This document shows positions 11,756 through 21,932 of a stretch of 64,000 nucleotides of DNA, one piece after another (the stretch's first letter is position 1; the number at the start of each line of letters is the position of its first letter). The notes under the pieces are model-generated. The model had not been told where the DNA came from. It worked only from the letters and a program-made list of their open reading frames with translations, and did no database searches. This DNA comes from Penicillium oxalicum (lineage: Eukaryota; Ascomycota; Eurotiomycetes; Eurotiales; Aspergillaceae), in NCBI RefSeq assembly GCF_001723175.1, contig NC_064650.1, forward strand, positions 1,116,001-1,180,000, written 5' to 3'. The position numbers were made by a program, and so were the translations under genes.

Positions 11756-13777
11756 TTAGTAATCTGGCGGTTCCATGAGGAAGGCATTGACGGATTGAAG
11801 GGTCGACCGCGATGGATTCACATCGTGCTTGGAAGAAACGATCCACGCAAGACGTTGTCGGATGAACTGCTTGCTCATTGAGCGCTTGGTTTGCGAAAGA
11901 TCGAACGTCCCTGTCGAAACGGTGTGATTAGCTGTCTTGATTCCCCTCAATCCATGTCATCTAGCCTGTTTACAGAAAGCAAGACGAAGAAGAACGAAAA
12001 AAAAAACATTTCCTCTCGAACTGACGTGTTCAGCTTACCATCCTCAGTATAAAATAAGCAGACAATGGCCAACAGCGCGCCGGCCGAGAGATCTTTACCA
12101 GTCTCACAAGTTACCAGCAAAGACCGCGAGGCATCACCTCCCAGTTGCGCAGCGACAAAGTCGCGCACCTTGCCCAAGGACTTGCGCAAATCTCGACTTC
12201 CGAGCTTTGCGGACGCGCACCCAAGATTGAGACGTCGGGAATTACTCTCCACCGCGGCAGCATCCGCATTACAGTCAATGACCAGATCATACTGTGCACC
12301 GACATCCACTCGAGCATCGGTTTGACTGATGTACAGATTGCGAGTCGGGGCAATTACCGTCGCCTGGTGATCGGTGTTCTGGCGCTGATACTCCGCCACC
12401 AAATCCGCAATCACGCTGGGCAGATCCTCTTCGGCCGTCTGTTTGAGAATATCTCGATTGACCCAAAACACAGGCGGCGTGAGTCCGTGCGCCCATGCCT
12501 CACTGTCATCGCCGGCGCCTTGAATATACCCACCTTCGGACATTTCCGCGCCCAGAACACGCTTGGACGCTGAGCATAGTACGAGCAAATGAGAGCCCTG
12601 GTCAGAGGTGGGATTGGAAGGATGAAAGTAAGAGCGGTTAGCCCATGCCACTTGCATCGGCTTCCCGACCTGTTGTCGTAGATGCTCAAGGTCGAGCTTG
12701 AGACTCTGCGGAGAGAGAAGTGGTATTAGCTGATGATTGTCCTTTGTTGACTACATCCAGCATCTCGGTGAAGCGGGGACACCTCGTGCAAAGGGGAAAG
12801 TGAGAGGAGTGTAATGGGCTGCATAGGGGTGAGGGGGTCCTTGCGGGTGGTCGATGTTATGGGCAGGGGTCGGACGCCGTCCCACTGTCATGGAGGAACA
12901 TACCTGCAGCGAATGCACGAAGCCGTCGATTCGGCTTGCAATTTGAGATTCTTCTGATTCTCCGAGGTAATTCGGCGGCAGCCTTACGGCATGATACTCT
13001 TTTCGTTCCGGGAACAAGGCCCGATTGAGCACGGCGCACCAGATGGGGACGGTCTTTGAGAGAGCATCGGGCATTACTGGATGGGACGACATGGATTAGT
13101 ATACACGCTGAACTCCCTTTTGAGTGATGCTTTGAGCACATGTTGTGTTGTGGTACAAGCCTCTTATTCTTGTCAAAAAGACGCAAATCATATACTTACA
13201 TTTTCCACGGCGAGTAGAATCCACAATCACACATCTAGAGGACAGTCGTATGTAAGTTCACTGCTATGAGATGAAGATTGAGACGATGAAAAGTGACCGT
13301 TAAAGTGAATACAATACATGTCCTAAGCTCAGACCAACGTGACGATATGGTTGAGAGAGAGACTCCGATGAAATGGGAGGATTCAAGTAAGGTGACACCG
13401 AGGGGGCATCGAGTTTGGATGAGGGCGATGACTTACCCTCCATATTGATTTGCAAGCGGCAGCAGCTGTAGATTCAATCGTCGAAAGCTAAAATCCCACT
13501 GGCCTGTATGACCGTCGGTACTCTTAAAATATGCACTACCCGCTTTGACCGTCGGATCGATGTACCAACTTCCACAGCGCTCATTAGCAACGAGGGGCAA
13601 ATCATAATGATCGGCCACTTCGCGGACAAACTCGGCATCCGTCTCGATAGATTGCAGACGATTGGAGACGGAGAGTGCCGAGCGCCGTAGCGAAGAAAGA
13701 GTTTGAGATATAGAGGTCTGCGCAGAGGGGAAGTGCAGAGATTCGAGGGTTGGAAAAGCACCCGGTGAAGATCCCAT
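11756..13777 (-). CDS. rit1: Initiator tRNA A64 2'-O-ribosyl phosphate transferase RIT1
   Basis: Five exons (13777-13437, 13234-13200, 13076-12904, 12705-12039, 11910-11756) give 456 residues. RIT1 transfers ribosyl phosphate from PRPP to A64 of initiator Met-tRNA, which keeps that tRNA out of elongation. Family marks are LPLVANERCGSWYI, GSAYFKSTDGHTGQWDFS, VDSTRRGKLMPDALSKT and VPIWCAVLNRALF in the N-terminal catalytic half. A C-terminal dual-specificity-phosphatase-like half holds VTCETGKDLSAGALLAIVCLFY; its P-loop-like CETGKDLS resembles CxxGKDR. The 35-nt exon 2 encodes CVIVDSTRRGK, which confirms the splicing. The ATG at 13777 is chosen because an in-frame stop lies shortly upstream with no other ATG between. 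The introns of 123-202 nt are long for this window. Confidence 0.88.
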
Positions 13778-15522
13778 TGCGACCAAGGGTCTGATTTCCG
13801 CTCGCTTCAATTGATCGCGAGGATTGATGATCCTCCTTCAGGTATGGATCTTTGGACCTGATGTGGTCGTGGATCAACTTTGTGCGGCCTCTAGTCAGTT
13901 CCCAGTCCCGGGTGCACAAGTTGGAGCAACTCGCCGTGATTGTGGAAGACGATGTGCATATCGAACGGGACGGAACGAAATTAGCAGAAGTGAGTCTGGA
14001 GTGGAGACCTGATTGAGTGTCGGCGCCTGAACGGTCGAGTGGAGACATCCTTGTCCTACACTTTTACGAATGTCGGCAGCATCGGGCTCAGGTACTGTAG
14101 AGCCACCAAAAAGCAAATAGCTCAATTCGATGCAGAGGGGTCTATGATTGAGTTTGCCTCCGAATTATAATCAGACTCTAAAATACGAGCTCAGTCGGTC
14201 AGAAACTTTGGAACGTGGGTTTCAATTGGACTTCCAAAAGTCATAGTAAAGGGCGCGGGTGCAGCTATGGAACGAACCAGTCTCGGGGGATCGGCTACTC
14301 AGTAGAATGTCGAAAATCTCCTTCTAGGCCTGAACCGGGAGATCGCTCGCGAGACGAAAGTTTCTTGAGACGCACGACAGACGCTTGAGTCCCTTATCTA
14401 GGCGGAACCTCATCCCGGATCCCATCACCTCAGTCCGGTTCATTTCCAGTCTGGGCCGTCGAACTGAAGGGATCGGTGTTTGCAAAACGAAACCATGAGT
14501 GTTGGTCGGCGGATGAATTCTCGTCGGATGCGCCGTACACTCGACCGGGGTTGAACGAACATACCAATCAGCATCGTGAGATATCTTTGACTTTGCGAAA
14601 TCATCACCATGTACCTAGGTGCAGGTTTCACGTTTTGAGCAAAAACTTGGTCAGATCGTGCCTGAGCACAAGTAGACTCGGGCTCACTGTACTTGTTCCA
14701 GCCAATACAGACACCACCAGCACTGACTGAGATGCCAGATCATGACAGACGAGAGCGTGAATGGTGTGATGATGGGCAGCGGACGAGCTCCTCCGCCGGA
14801 TCTGTAGAAACATGTGAACCGTCCACAGTTGCGCCAGATTCAGGGCCGTGACACGACGATCGTAGCCCGCGCCGGCTGTCCGACTGTCCGCTTCGGTGGG
14901 AGGATAAAGTCTCCACAATGCACAGAATCACAGATGCCAGGCTGACGCTAAACTTGAACGAGAGACTGCCAGGTGGGGACCAGCTGTCTATTGCAATGAC
15001 CTGATTGGGTCTCCGTTCTCTGCTCATGCCTCCTCTCCACCTCTGTCCCTTTTCCATGATGCAGGTCAGGTCCTGGATACTTGGAATAGACCCGAGAGGA
15101 TACACATTGTAGAAGTCTCTGGAACCTCCACCCAGCCGCTCTGGCCCAATTTCCCTCAGTGTCGCAATGTGGCAGCGTCATGGTCTTTGGGGCTTGGAAG
15201 GAGGAGGAGCATGGCGGCGCCTGCCTATTTGAGTGGTGATTACTTTTTTTTTTATTAAATAGCAACCACGTCCGGATGTTTACTTGACCGTCTGCCCCTC
15301 CTCTCCTCAGACACAATTGTTTCTTCTTTCTGTACCTCTCTACCTCACTCAACATTCCCGATCACGTCGTGTCATCCTTGTGGGCCTTTCTCTTTAAATA
15401 CGATTCTGCTTTTGAGCACCCGCGACACATTCCCCGCGGCTTCTTCTCGCAGGCCTCCCACTACCCCGCGATTCATCCGCAACGTTCCCGGAGCAATCTT
15501 CCCCACTCCAATCTAAACCACC
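13778..15522. other. Divergent intergenic region, RIT1 / HAD phosphatase
   Basis: This 1.7 kb separates two start codons. A TTTAAATA box lies near 15394 and a pyrimidine-rich stretch at about 15290-15350 precedes the HAD gene. Open frames around 13602-14125 overlap the RIT1 5' side in wrong frames. Nothing codes convincingly. Confidence 0.4.
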
Positions 15523-16351
15523 ATGCCTCAAGTAAGTGTGTACTTCACAATGAGAGAGCCTTAGAGAAGGTTGGAGGCATCGTGCCTGACTCGAGGTGGC
15601 ACAGATCACAGAAATCTTCTTTGACTGCGACAACACTTTGGTGTTGTCGGAAGTCCTGGCCTTTGAGGCATGCGCCGATCTGGCCAACGAGATTTTGGAG
15701 AGTCGCGGTATCCCAGATCGCTACACTGGCGAGCAGTTGATCAAGGACTTTGTCGGCCAGAACTTCCGCGGTATGATGATCAGCCTCCAGTCCAAGTACA
15801 AGTTTGAGATGGAGAAAGACGAGCTGGAGATGTACGTCAAGAAGGAAGAAGACAGGGTCATTGCCAAGCTTGAGGCCAAGGCAGGACCCTGTGAAGGGGC
15901 CACCGAGCAACTGGAGAAGCTTGCCGCCGAGAAGAAGTACCATCTGGCCGTGGTTTCCTCTTCGGCTCTCCGTCGCGTGGTTGCGTCCATCAAGAAGGTC
16001 GGCCAGGACAAGTACTTTGACACCGACATGGTCTTCAGTGCCGCCACTTCTTTGGAGAAGCCCACCTCCAAGCCTGACCCCGCCATCTACCTGCATGCCT
16101 TGAAGGTTTGCGGCAAGACCGCCGCCGAGACTGTTACGATCGAGGACAGCAAGTCTGGCGCCCTGTCGGCCATTCGCGCCGGCATCCACACCATTGGCTA
16201 CGTGGGCAGCTATCCCCCCGAGGAGCAATCCGAGATGAGCACGCGCCTCTTGGACCTCGGTGCCAAGATTATCATGAAGCATTGGTCCGAGTTCCCCAAG
16301 TGTTTGGAGTTCATTGAGAACAGCCCTGCTGAGGTTCAATCCAGCCTGTGA
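15523..16351 (+). CDS. HAD-superfamily phosphatase (subfamily IA, beta-phosphoglucomutase-like)
   Basis: Exons 15523-15531 and 15605-16351 give 251 residues. Motif I is FFDCDNTLVLSE with nucleophile Asp10 and acid/base Asp12. Motif II is VVSSSALRRV, where the Ser lies at a strand end. Motif III and IV are seen as EKPTSKPDP (Lys) and TIEDSKSGALSAIRAG (the acidic pair region). A helical cap, rich in Lys and Glu, sits between motifs I and II (about residues 20-95). The fold fits a cytosolic sugar-phosphate or small-molecule phosphatase; the substrate is unknown. The first coding exon is 9 nt (Met-Pro-Gln), set by a GTAAGTGTG donor directly after it. The reading frame of exon 2 lacks any earlier in-frame ATG, which supports the microexon. 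Confidence 0.9.
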
Positions 16352-17342
16352 TTGACCTTCAGGCTTTTCGGCTCTTCTCTGAACGTTTCCTGTCTTTCTC
16401 CTGCTCTTGAATATCCCATATTTACACGATTCTCCTGTTACCAACCAAATGATCATTTTCCAGAGCTTTGCTCCTTGGCTCTGCTCCCTCAACTCTCATA
16501 TTGCCTTAGGCGTGGTCTCGCATGAAAGACTTGTGCTTTGATATTTTCAGTCCACTCGACTGTACTTGTGACAAGTCAACAATGAGCTTGTGTGGGACTT
16601 TTATTTTTTTTTTTAATCTTTTGGAAGAGCACACCAGTGGTATGATCAATGAGAGACCTCATGCTCTTCCGAGCTTCGACTCTTGAGCCTAGAAAGCTCC
16701 TATTGAATGTATCCATCTACTCTAGAAATGAGACCCACTCAAACCAGTCTATGCGAAGTTTTGCTTGGCTCTTTGCCAACAGTCATCGTGAGCTTTACGC
16801 GTACGCCCTAAGGAACCTTTTGAGTCTCTACGTGAGGTGCTGCATTCGAGAAGCTGCCATTTCCGTCCCCCGGCTGTTTGGTTTTGGCGAGATTTTTGGC
16901 AACTTCTTTCTTGGATGATCGATTGCTCTTGTCCCGGGAATTTTCATAGTACGTGATGGATGGTGTTGAATAGAATACCAGGCCCGGTCGTAATACCACA
17001 GCATCATGAGCCCCCAGCCCCCAGCACCCAGCGCCCAGCTCTGTCCAGCAGATCCATCCCTAGGCCGCCCGCACGAAGGATCAGGTAAGCGGCCCCACCC
17101 TCGACACCCCTAAACTCTTACCTGGTCGGAAGTGGAGTGGAATACCAGGCGGGGGAAGCTGGCCTTTCTTTCGTTCGCCTGTTCTCCGCGCAGTTGCAGT
17201 TGGGCCCAACCTCCCCGACACGTTTACCCTTCTTGGCACCCGACGAGGATCTTGAATTCCTACCACCTTGTGACGGCAGACTCTCATTGCGCAATTCGAG
17301 CTGAAATAGTCAACACGAAATATACAAAAAACTCTTCGAAAA
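16352..17342. other. Intergenic region between HAD phosphatase and YSA1
   Basis: This 1 kb stretch holds the HAD 3' flank and the YSA1 promoter. It has a T-rich run near 16600 and imperfect CCCAG repeats at 17009-17040. No supported gene was seen. Confidence 0.4.
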
Positions 17343-18358
17343 ATGTCGAACCCTTCGCTCGCCAAATCGAAGCATGTATCTCAAGAGCCATTGGTATGTC
17401 AGCAATGTCCATCTGCCTCCTGCTCCGACGAACAGGCTCGGCCATTGGTGGGAGACGAGTAGTGAAGACCGAACCTGGTGTCTGTAAAAGACCAAGACTT
17501 CAGAGGTCACACCCGAAGGTAATCATAATAATAACTTCTGAGCTGAATTTGATCACGTAGGCCAATGCCGATGCGCGCTGGACACGCTTGGTGAAGACAA
17601 CTTATACGGACCCGTTGGGTAAAGAGCGGACTTGGGAGTCCTCGGAACGTCAGGTAATCATATCTCCTCATCTTTGCCTCTTGAGAATTTTCTGAGCCGC
17701 AGTGACCTACGCCGTTCGTATCTATCTGGAATCCACTAACACTCCACAACATAGACCCGGCCTGCTAACTGTGAAATTGACGGGGTGGGCATCGTCACCA
17801 TCTTGAACAAGCCCTCCGGGCCTGAATTGCTTCTGCAGAAACAATACCGGCCCCCAATTGACAAGATCGTCATCGAGGTCCCCGCCGGTCTTATCGATGC
17901 CGGTGAGACACCCGAGCAATGCGCCGTGCGTGAGCTCAAAGAGGAGACGGGCTATGTAGGCGAGGCCGAGCTCACTAGTCCCGTCATGTACAACGGTATG
18001 TCTGGACCATCTTTGCCCTCAACGAAGGCGTACATTCCATTGTTTCTTTCCGCTTTGTCCTTGATCATTCATATCTATTGTCTCAAGATTCATGGATATC
18101 TGACTCACTCGCGTCATAGACCCCGGGTTCTGCAACACCAACCTGAAGATGGTCCATGTGCGCGTGGACATGGACTTGCCGGAGAATCAAACCCCTAAGC
18201 CCGAGCTCGAGGATAACGAGTTCATTGAGTGTTTTTCTTTACCACTGGCTACCCTCTACGATGGGTTGAAAAAGCTTGAGCAAGAGGGGTTTGCTATCGA
18301 TGCTCGTGTGGGAACTCTTGCCGAGGGGATGGAGCTGCAGAAGAAGTGGAAGCTCTGA
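17343..18358 (+). CDS. ysa1: ADP-ribose pyrophosphatase, Nudix family (YSA1-like)
   Basis: Exons 17343-17393, 17561-17653, 17755-17995 and 18120-18358 give 207 residues, the usual length of the YSA1/NUDT5 group that hydrolyses ADP-ribose to AMP and ribose-5-phosphate. The Nudix box is complete: G-L-I-D-A-G-E followed seven residues later by RELKEETGY. Upstream hallmarks are WTRLVKTTYTDP, the ERQTRP junction across intron 2, and LLLQKQYRPPIDK. The end WKL follows a helix typical of the family. Exon 1 (MSNPSLAKSKHVSQEPL) is short and less conserved, so the start is somewhat less sure. The stop lies 182 bp from the stop of a second Nudix gene on the other strand. Confidence 0.9.
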
Positions 18359-18540
18359 GGTCGATAGGAGTAGGTGGGCAGTTGGGTCGCCTTGAAATAT
18401 CCCGAGATGGACCATTCTTGTCATCTTCCAAGTCTGTCTATCATGTGGATCCCTCGGTTCACAGCACAAATCCCGCATATACACATATTCGTGAATGAAT
18501 TGCGGGAAAAGAAAAGAAAAGAAGAAAAGAAACCCATCAG
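18359..18540. other. Short tail-to-tail spacer between two Nudix genes
   Basis: These 182 bases separate two converging stop codons. An A/G-rich run (AAAAGAAAAGAAGAAAAG) sits near 18510-18528. The 3' UTRs of the two genes probably overlap here. Confidence 0.5.
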
Positions 18541-19648
18541 CTAAATCTTTCCCGATTCCTTCAATCCCTTGTACAGCGCCCATGCAGCCAAGGTCTTGCC
18601 GTCCCGCAAGCCCTCCTTCCACAGATCTTTCAACGGGACAACTTTCAAGGTGATCTTTTCCCCATGGTCTCTCAGACCCGTGAGCTTACCCCGCAGGTCG
18701 TCAATGTCCTTGCGGGACATGCGTTTTTCACACAAAAAGAGCGGAATAAATTCGTCACTCCCACCTGCTGAGGGATACATGGCTTTTTGTAATGATTCTC
18801 CTTCCTCCGGTGGCGATCCACTCATCTCGGCGGCCAGAGCTGTCATGTCGATCAGTTCCTCTTGCTTGACTTTGAGTCCGGTTTCCTCTTCAATCTCTTT
18901 GGCTGCACCGCCGGCGAACGTCCCACTGTCATCTAGCATGCCGGCTGGGATTTCAGTGAACGTGAGAGATCCAGCCGGGACACGAGCCTGGACAGTCAGG
19001 AGAGCTAATTTTCCTTCTTCCTCTGATGAAGGGAGATCATCGGGCTGGAGAATAAGCTGTCATGGGCATTCCGTTAGTAAAGAGCCTCTTCAGAAACGGA
19101 GAACGAATCGAAAGAATTGACAGTAGGCGAATTATACATCATCACAGTCAAAGGGCGACGAATTGAAAAAAAAAACAAAAAAAAAACAAAGGCCATACCA
19201 GCATGCCAACACTACCTCCACGTAAGAACACGCTTCCTGGGAGCTTTTCGCCTCTCCCATTAGACACCTCGGCCTTCATCTTGATAAAACCCAATCGACC
19301 TCCGCCGAACCGATCAATTGCTTGGATGTCAATTTGGCGAAGGTGATACGGATCCTCATGAAACGGGTGCGAAGAGTCTGACTGCCGAGCCAATGATTCT
19401 TGCAGTGTTGAGAGCCACGTTTTGAATGCGGGGAAGGATACTAGCTCATCTTGTGAGAGGTCGGAGATGGTATTGACGCGCAGATTGGACTGGGGCAAGG
19501 TGAATCCGGGGGTTGTCATGTTGCTGGCCGTGCGGCTGGGGATTCGGCGGATTAAACGTAGATTGCTTGTTGTGTGCTTTGAAATTTGGCTGCTCAGATG
19601 GAAAATACAATATCGAGTTGTGAGGTGTTGGACTGGTTGCAAGTACAT
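18541..19648 (-). CDS. Second Nudix hydrolase (NUDT14/ADP-sugar diphosphatase type), possible mitochondrial form
   Basis: Exons 19648-19199 and 19056-18541 give 321 residues from the first ATG, or 278 from Met44 at 19519. The Nudix box is recognisable but altered: GMLDDSG..., then KEIEEETGL, with Lys for the usual Arg and Gly where the first Glu is expected. The core EIEEETGL keeps the metal-binding glutamates. Conserved flanking segments are SVFLRGGSVGML and LTFTEIPAGM. The first 43 residues are rich in Arg, Ser and Thr with no acidic residues, as in mitochondrial presequences. The first ATG has T at -3 and Met44 has A at -3, so leaky scanning could give two products. It converges on the YSA1-like gene. 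The substrate (ADP-sugar or similar) is inferred from the family only. Confidence 0.82.
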
Positions 19649-21218
19649 GAATCAAGAGTGTCGGGTCCGGAGAGGCTGGAGAGTGTGGTAAATCAGATAG
19701 GTGATAGAGTGACTTGGTCGACGATGTGATGTCAGATCAAATTCCGTCCAGGGCTGACTCTCTCGCTCGAATTGTTAGAAGTGAGGACAGTTGATGGACA
19801 GATTTCAGCAGAGTGCTCCACGCTTGCGCTCGTTATCTCGAATTCCTTGTACCAGAGGGATCGGAAGCTCGGGCTCTTGGGAGTGCAGTACGAAGTTCAG
19901 AAGCGATCATTTGCGGCGTTGAAGGACCGCGGTTGTGACTCTCCGGGCAACATCAGTGGCCCACCGGGCGGGAAATGACGTCTTGGTCTGTGGGGGACCT
20001 GGAGACCTGAACTTTTGTAAGTGTACAGACTACAGTGTACTCGACGTTGTGCAGCAACCACGTCTGTTTACGATTCTTTCACTGCCGCAGAAAAGCAAGC
20101 TGTGTTCAAAGATGGACCCGGGCTTGACTATATTTTGTCAACGATTGTAGATTGCAGGTTGCACTTTCTGTCTTTCTGTTCTAACCCACATCAACACTAC
20201 TTCCTGTGTTCCGGTTGGGCGGATTTGCGTGTGGCATGTCCCATGCCACCTGCGATATTTATATTGAGTCGCCATTAAAAATTAGTATTCGCCAACTGAT
20301 CATACGATCACCTAAGACACCGAACCATCAGTCTGGAAGTTTCCGATCTTTCTCGAGACCAAAGTTCCCGCAATACTATCTGGGTTTGAATTTGTGTAAG
20401 TTCCCTGGCAGCCTGATAGACAGGCAATGCCGTCGATTTGAATCGCCCAGGCTACCTCAATAATAAAATCTATATTTTTAATCAAAACCTAGTTACGGAC
20501 CCAGTCGCCAAAGACTACCCGATGGAGTCTTGTTCTCCCTCGCGCGCCCAGGGGCTCTGGGCTCGGGGCTGTGCTGGGAGAAAAATTCCAGAAAGTGAAG
20601 CAGAACAGGACTCTCAAATGCGTACTACAAAAGTTTGGAGCATGATACGTACTTGCAGCCCGTCTAGTGCGCCCTACGGCCTGGCAGTCCATCTACTCTG
20701 TTTCATTGAAGATCTCCTGCGCAGGAACGGGCCTTGGTACGACTTCCATTAAGCCGCGCCCATCAAAGCCTTCCGTTACATCTCGGCAACTTTCTCCGGT
20801 GCCCATTGAAGAGGGTCAACTCTGCCAAAAATCAATCCTTGCGCGCATCCGTGCTCATTATGAATTCTTCATCATTCGCCTGTCGAGGACGAAAATCTTG
20901 TTTGGTGAGTACTGTTCCCGTATCAGCTCTTCCAGTGACAGTAAGTGGGGCACACGATGACACCCACGTTATTTTGCACGGCAATGGGATTTTAAGGTTC
21001 CTTAGCGGTTCATCTGTTAATGTTAATAGCTTAGGCTACTCTGGTATCCAAGTTGCGGACCGAGTAGCACCGTGGTTGCTTACCCTGACCGATTTGGGCC
21101 TGAGATCAGCCAATGAATTGCTAAGAGATTCTCTACATATTACATGAACCTTGCTCTCTTTGTCCTCAGCAGCGACTGCTAAACTCGAAACCCGCATCTT
21201 TGCTTCTCTGGGACCGCA
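19649..21218. other. Intergenic region before the hydrolase remnant
   Basis: This 1.6 kb stretch holds only scattered short frames. The piece at 20860-20905 (MNSSSFACRGRKSCL followed by a GTGAGT donor) could be a leftover exon but has no partner that I can link in frame. Nothing else is supported. Confidence 0.35.
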
Positions 21219-21932
21219 ATGTCCAAGGCCGAGTTTTACTATGATGTCAAGGGCGAGGGGGAGCATATTCTCGCTCTTCCCGACACAAGACAAATGGCGT
21301 ATGCGCAGAATAGGCCACCCGATACTAGAATAGTCGCCTTATTCTTCACTGGTGTTCCGAGCGTCGGTAGCGCGGTGCAAGTACCAACGCCATGCCAGAA
21401 GCTCAGTGTGCACTGGGTTGCACCAACTCTGCCGAATACAGGGGGGAGCAGTCCCGGTAAGAAGTCGAACTCATACCATGCTTTCCAGCTGAGTGAGGGC
21501 GTGAATGCACTCCTCTCACTCCTTTACCACACGTGGGATTTTGACCACCTTTACATGGCTGATATCTGTTTCGGTACAGTGCCCGCTCAATTGCTCTATG
21601 GAGCCTCCTACGAAATGTTCCCGTACGGTTGAGGACATCTTTGTGGAGCAACTCGCATTCGGGGCAATCCGATGTGATCAGCGATGGAAAGGTCCTATAC
21701 ACTAGAAGTGTCTGACGTGATCCATTCCTATTGGGGGTTTATTCGCAAAGATCTCGATCATGATCATTTCATGAAGCCTGTTCTTATGGTGAGAGCGACG
21801 GAAGATCGATTTGGCGGATGCACCAGCAATTGGATCGTGAAGAACTATAGGTATGCGAGAGAAAAGGTCATCGCTAGTGGACATCTCGCCTCTCTGTGGC
21901 ATACGGACGAGATCCGGGAGGAAATCGGTTAG
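21219..21932 (+). pseudogene. Decayed alpha/beta-hydrolase
   Basis: Two coding blocks look like the two ends of one alpha/beta-hydrolase fold protein. The N-terminal block (21219-21632) begins MSKAEFYYDVKGEGEH and runs through SVHWVAPTLP to FGTVPAQLLYGASYEMFPYG, where a TGA stop follows. The C-terminal block (from about 21696, different frame) has SDVIHSYWGF, PVLMVRATEDRFGG (the Asp-loop strand) and VIASGHLASLWHTDEI (the His region). About a hundred central residues that such proteins have between these parts are missing, and only some 60 bp remain. The nucleophile elbow, expected as G-x-S-x-G, reads D-I-C-F-G, so the serine is lost. Stops, frame change, deletion and active-site loss together argue for a pseudogene rather than a spliced gene. 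Confidence 0.65.

Noticed and set aside
15545..16492. 315-codon minus-strand frame opposite the HAD gene
   Set aside because: It is the antisense of the C-ending codon pattern of the HAD gene, which carries all expected HAD motifs.
21458..21490. Possible 33-nt intron in the hydrolase relic
   Set aside because: It is too short for a fungal intron, and the unspliced reading continues with plausible hydrolase sequence.
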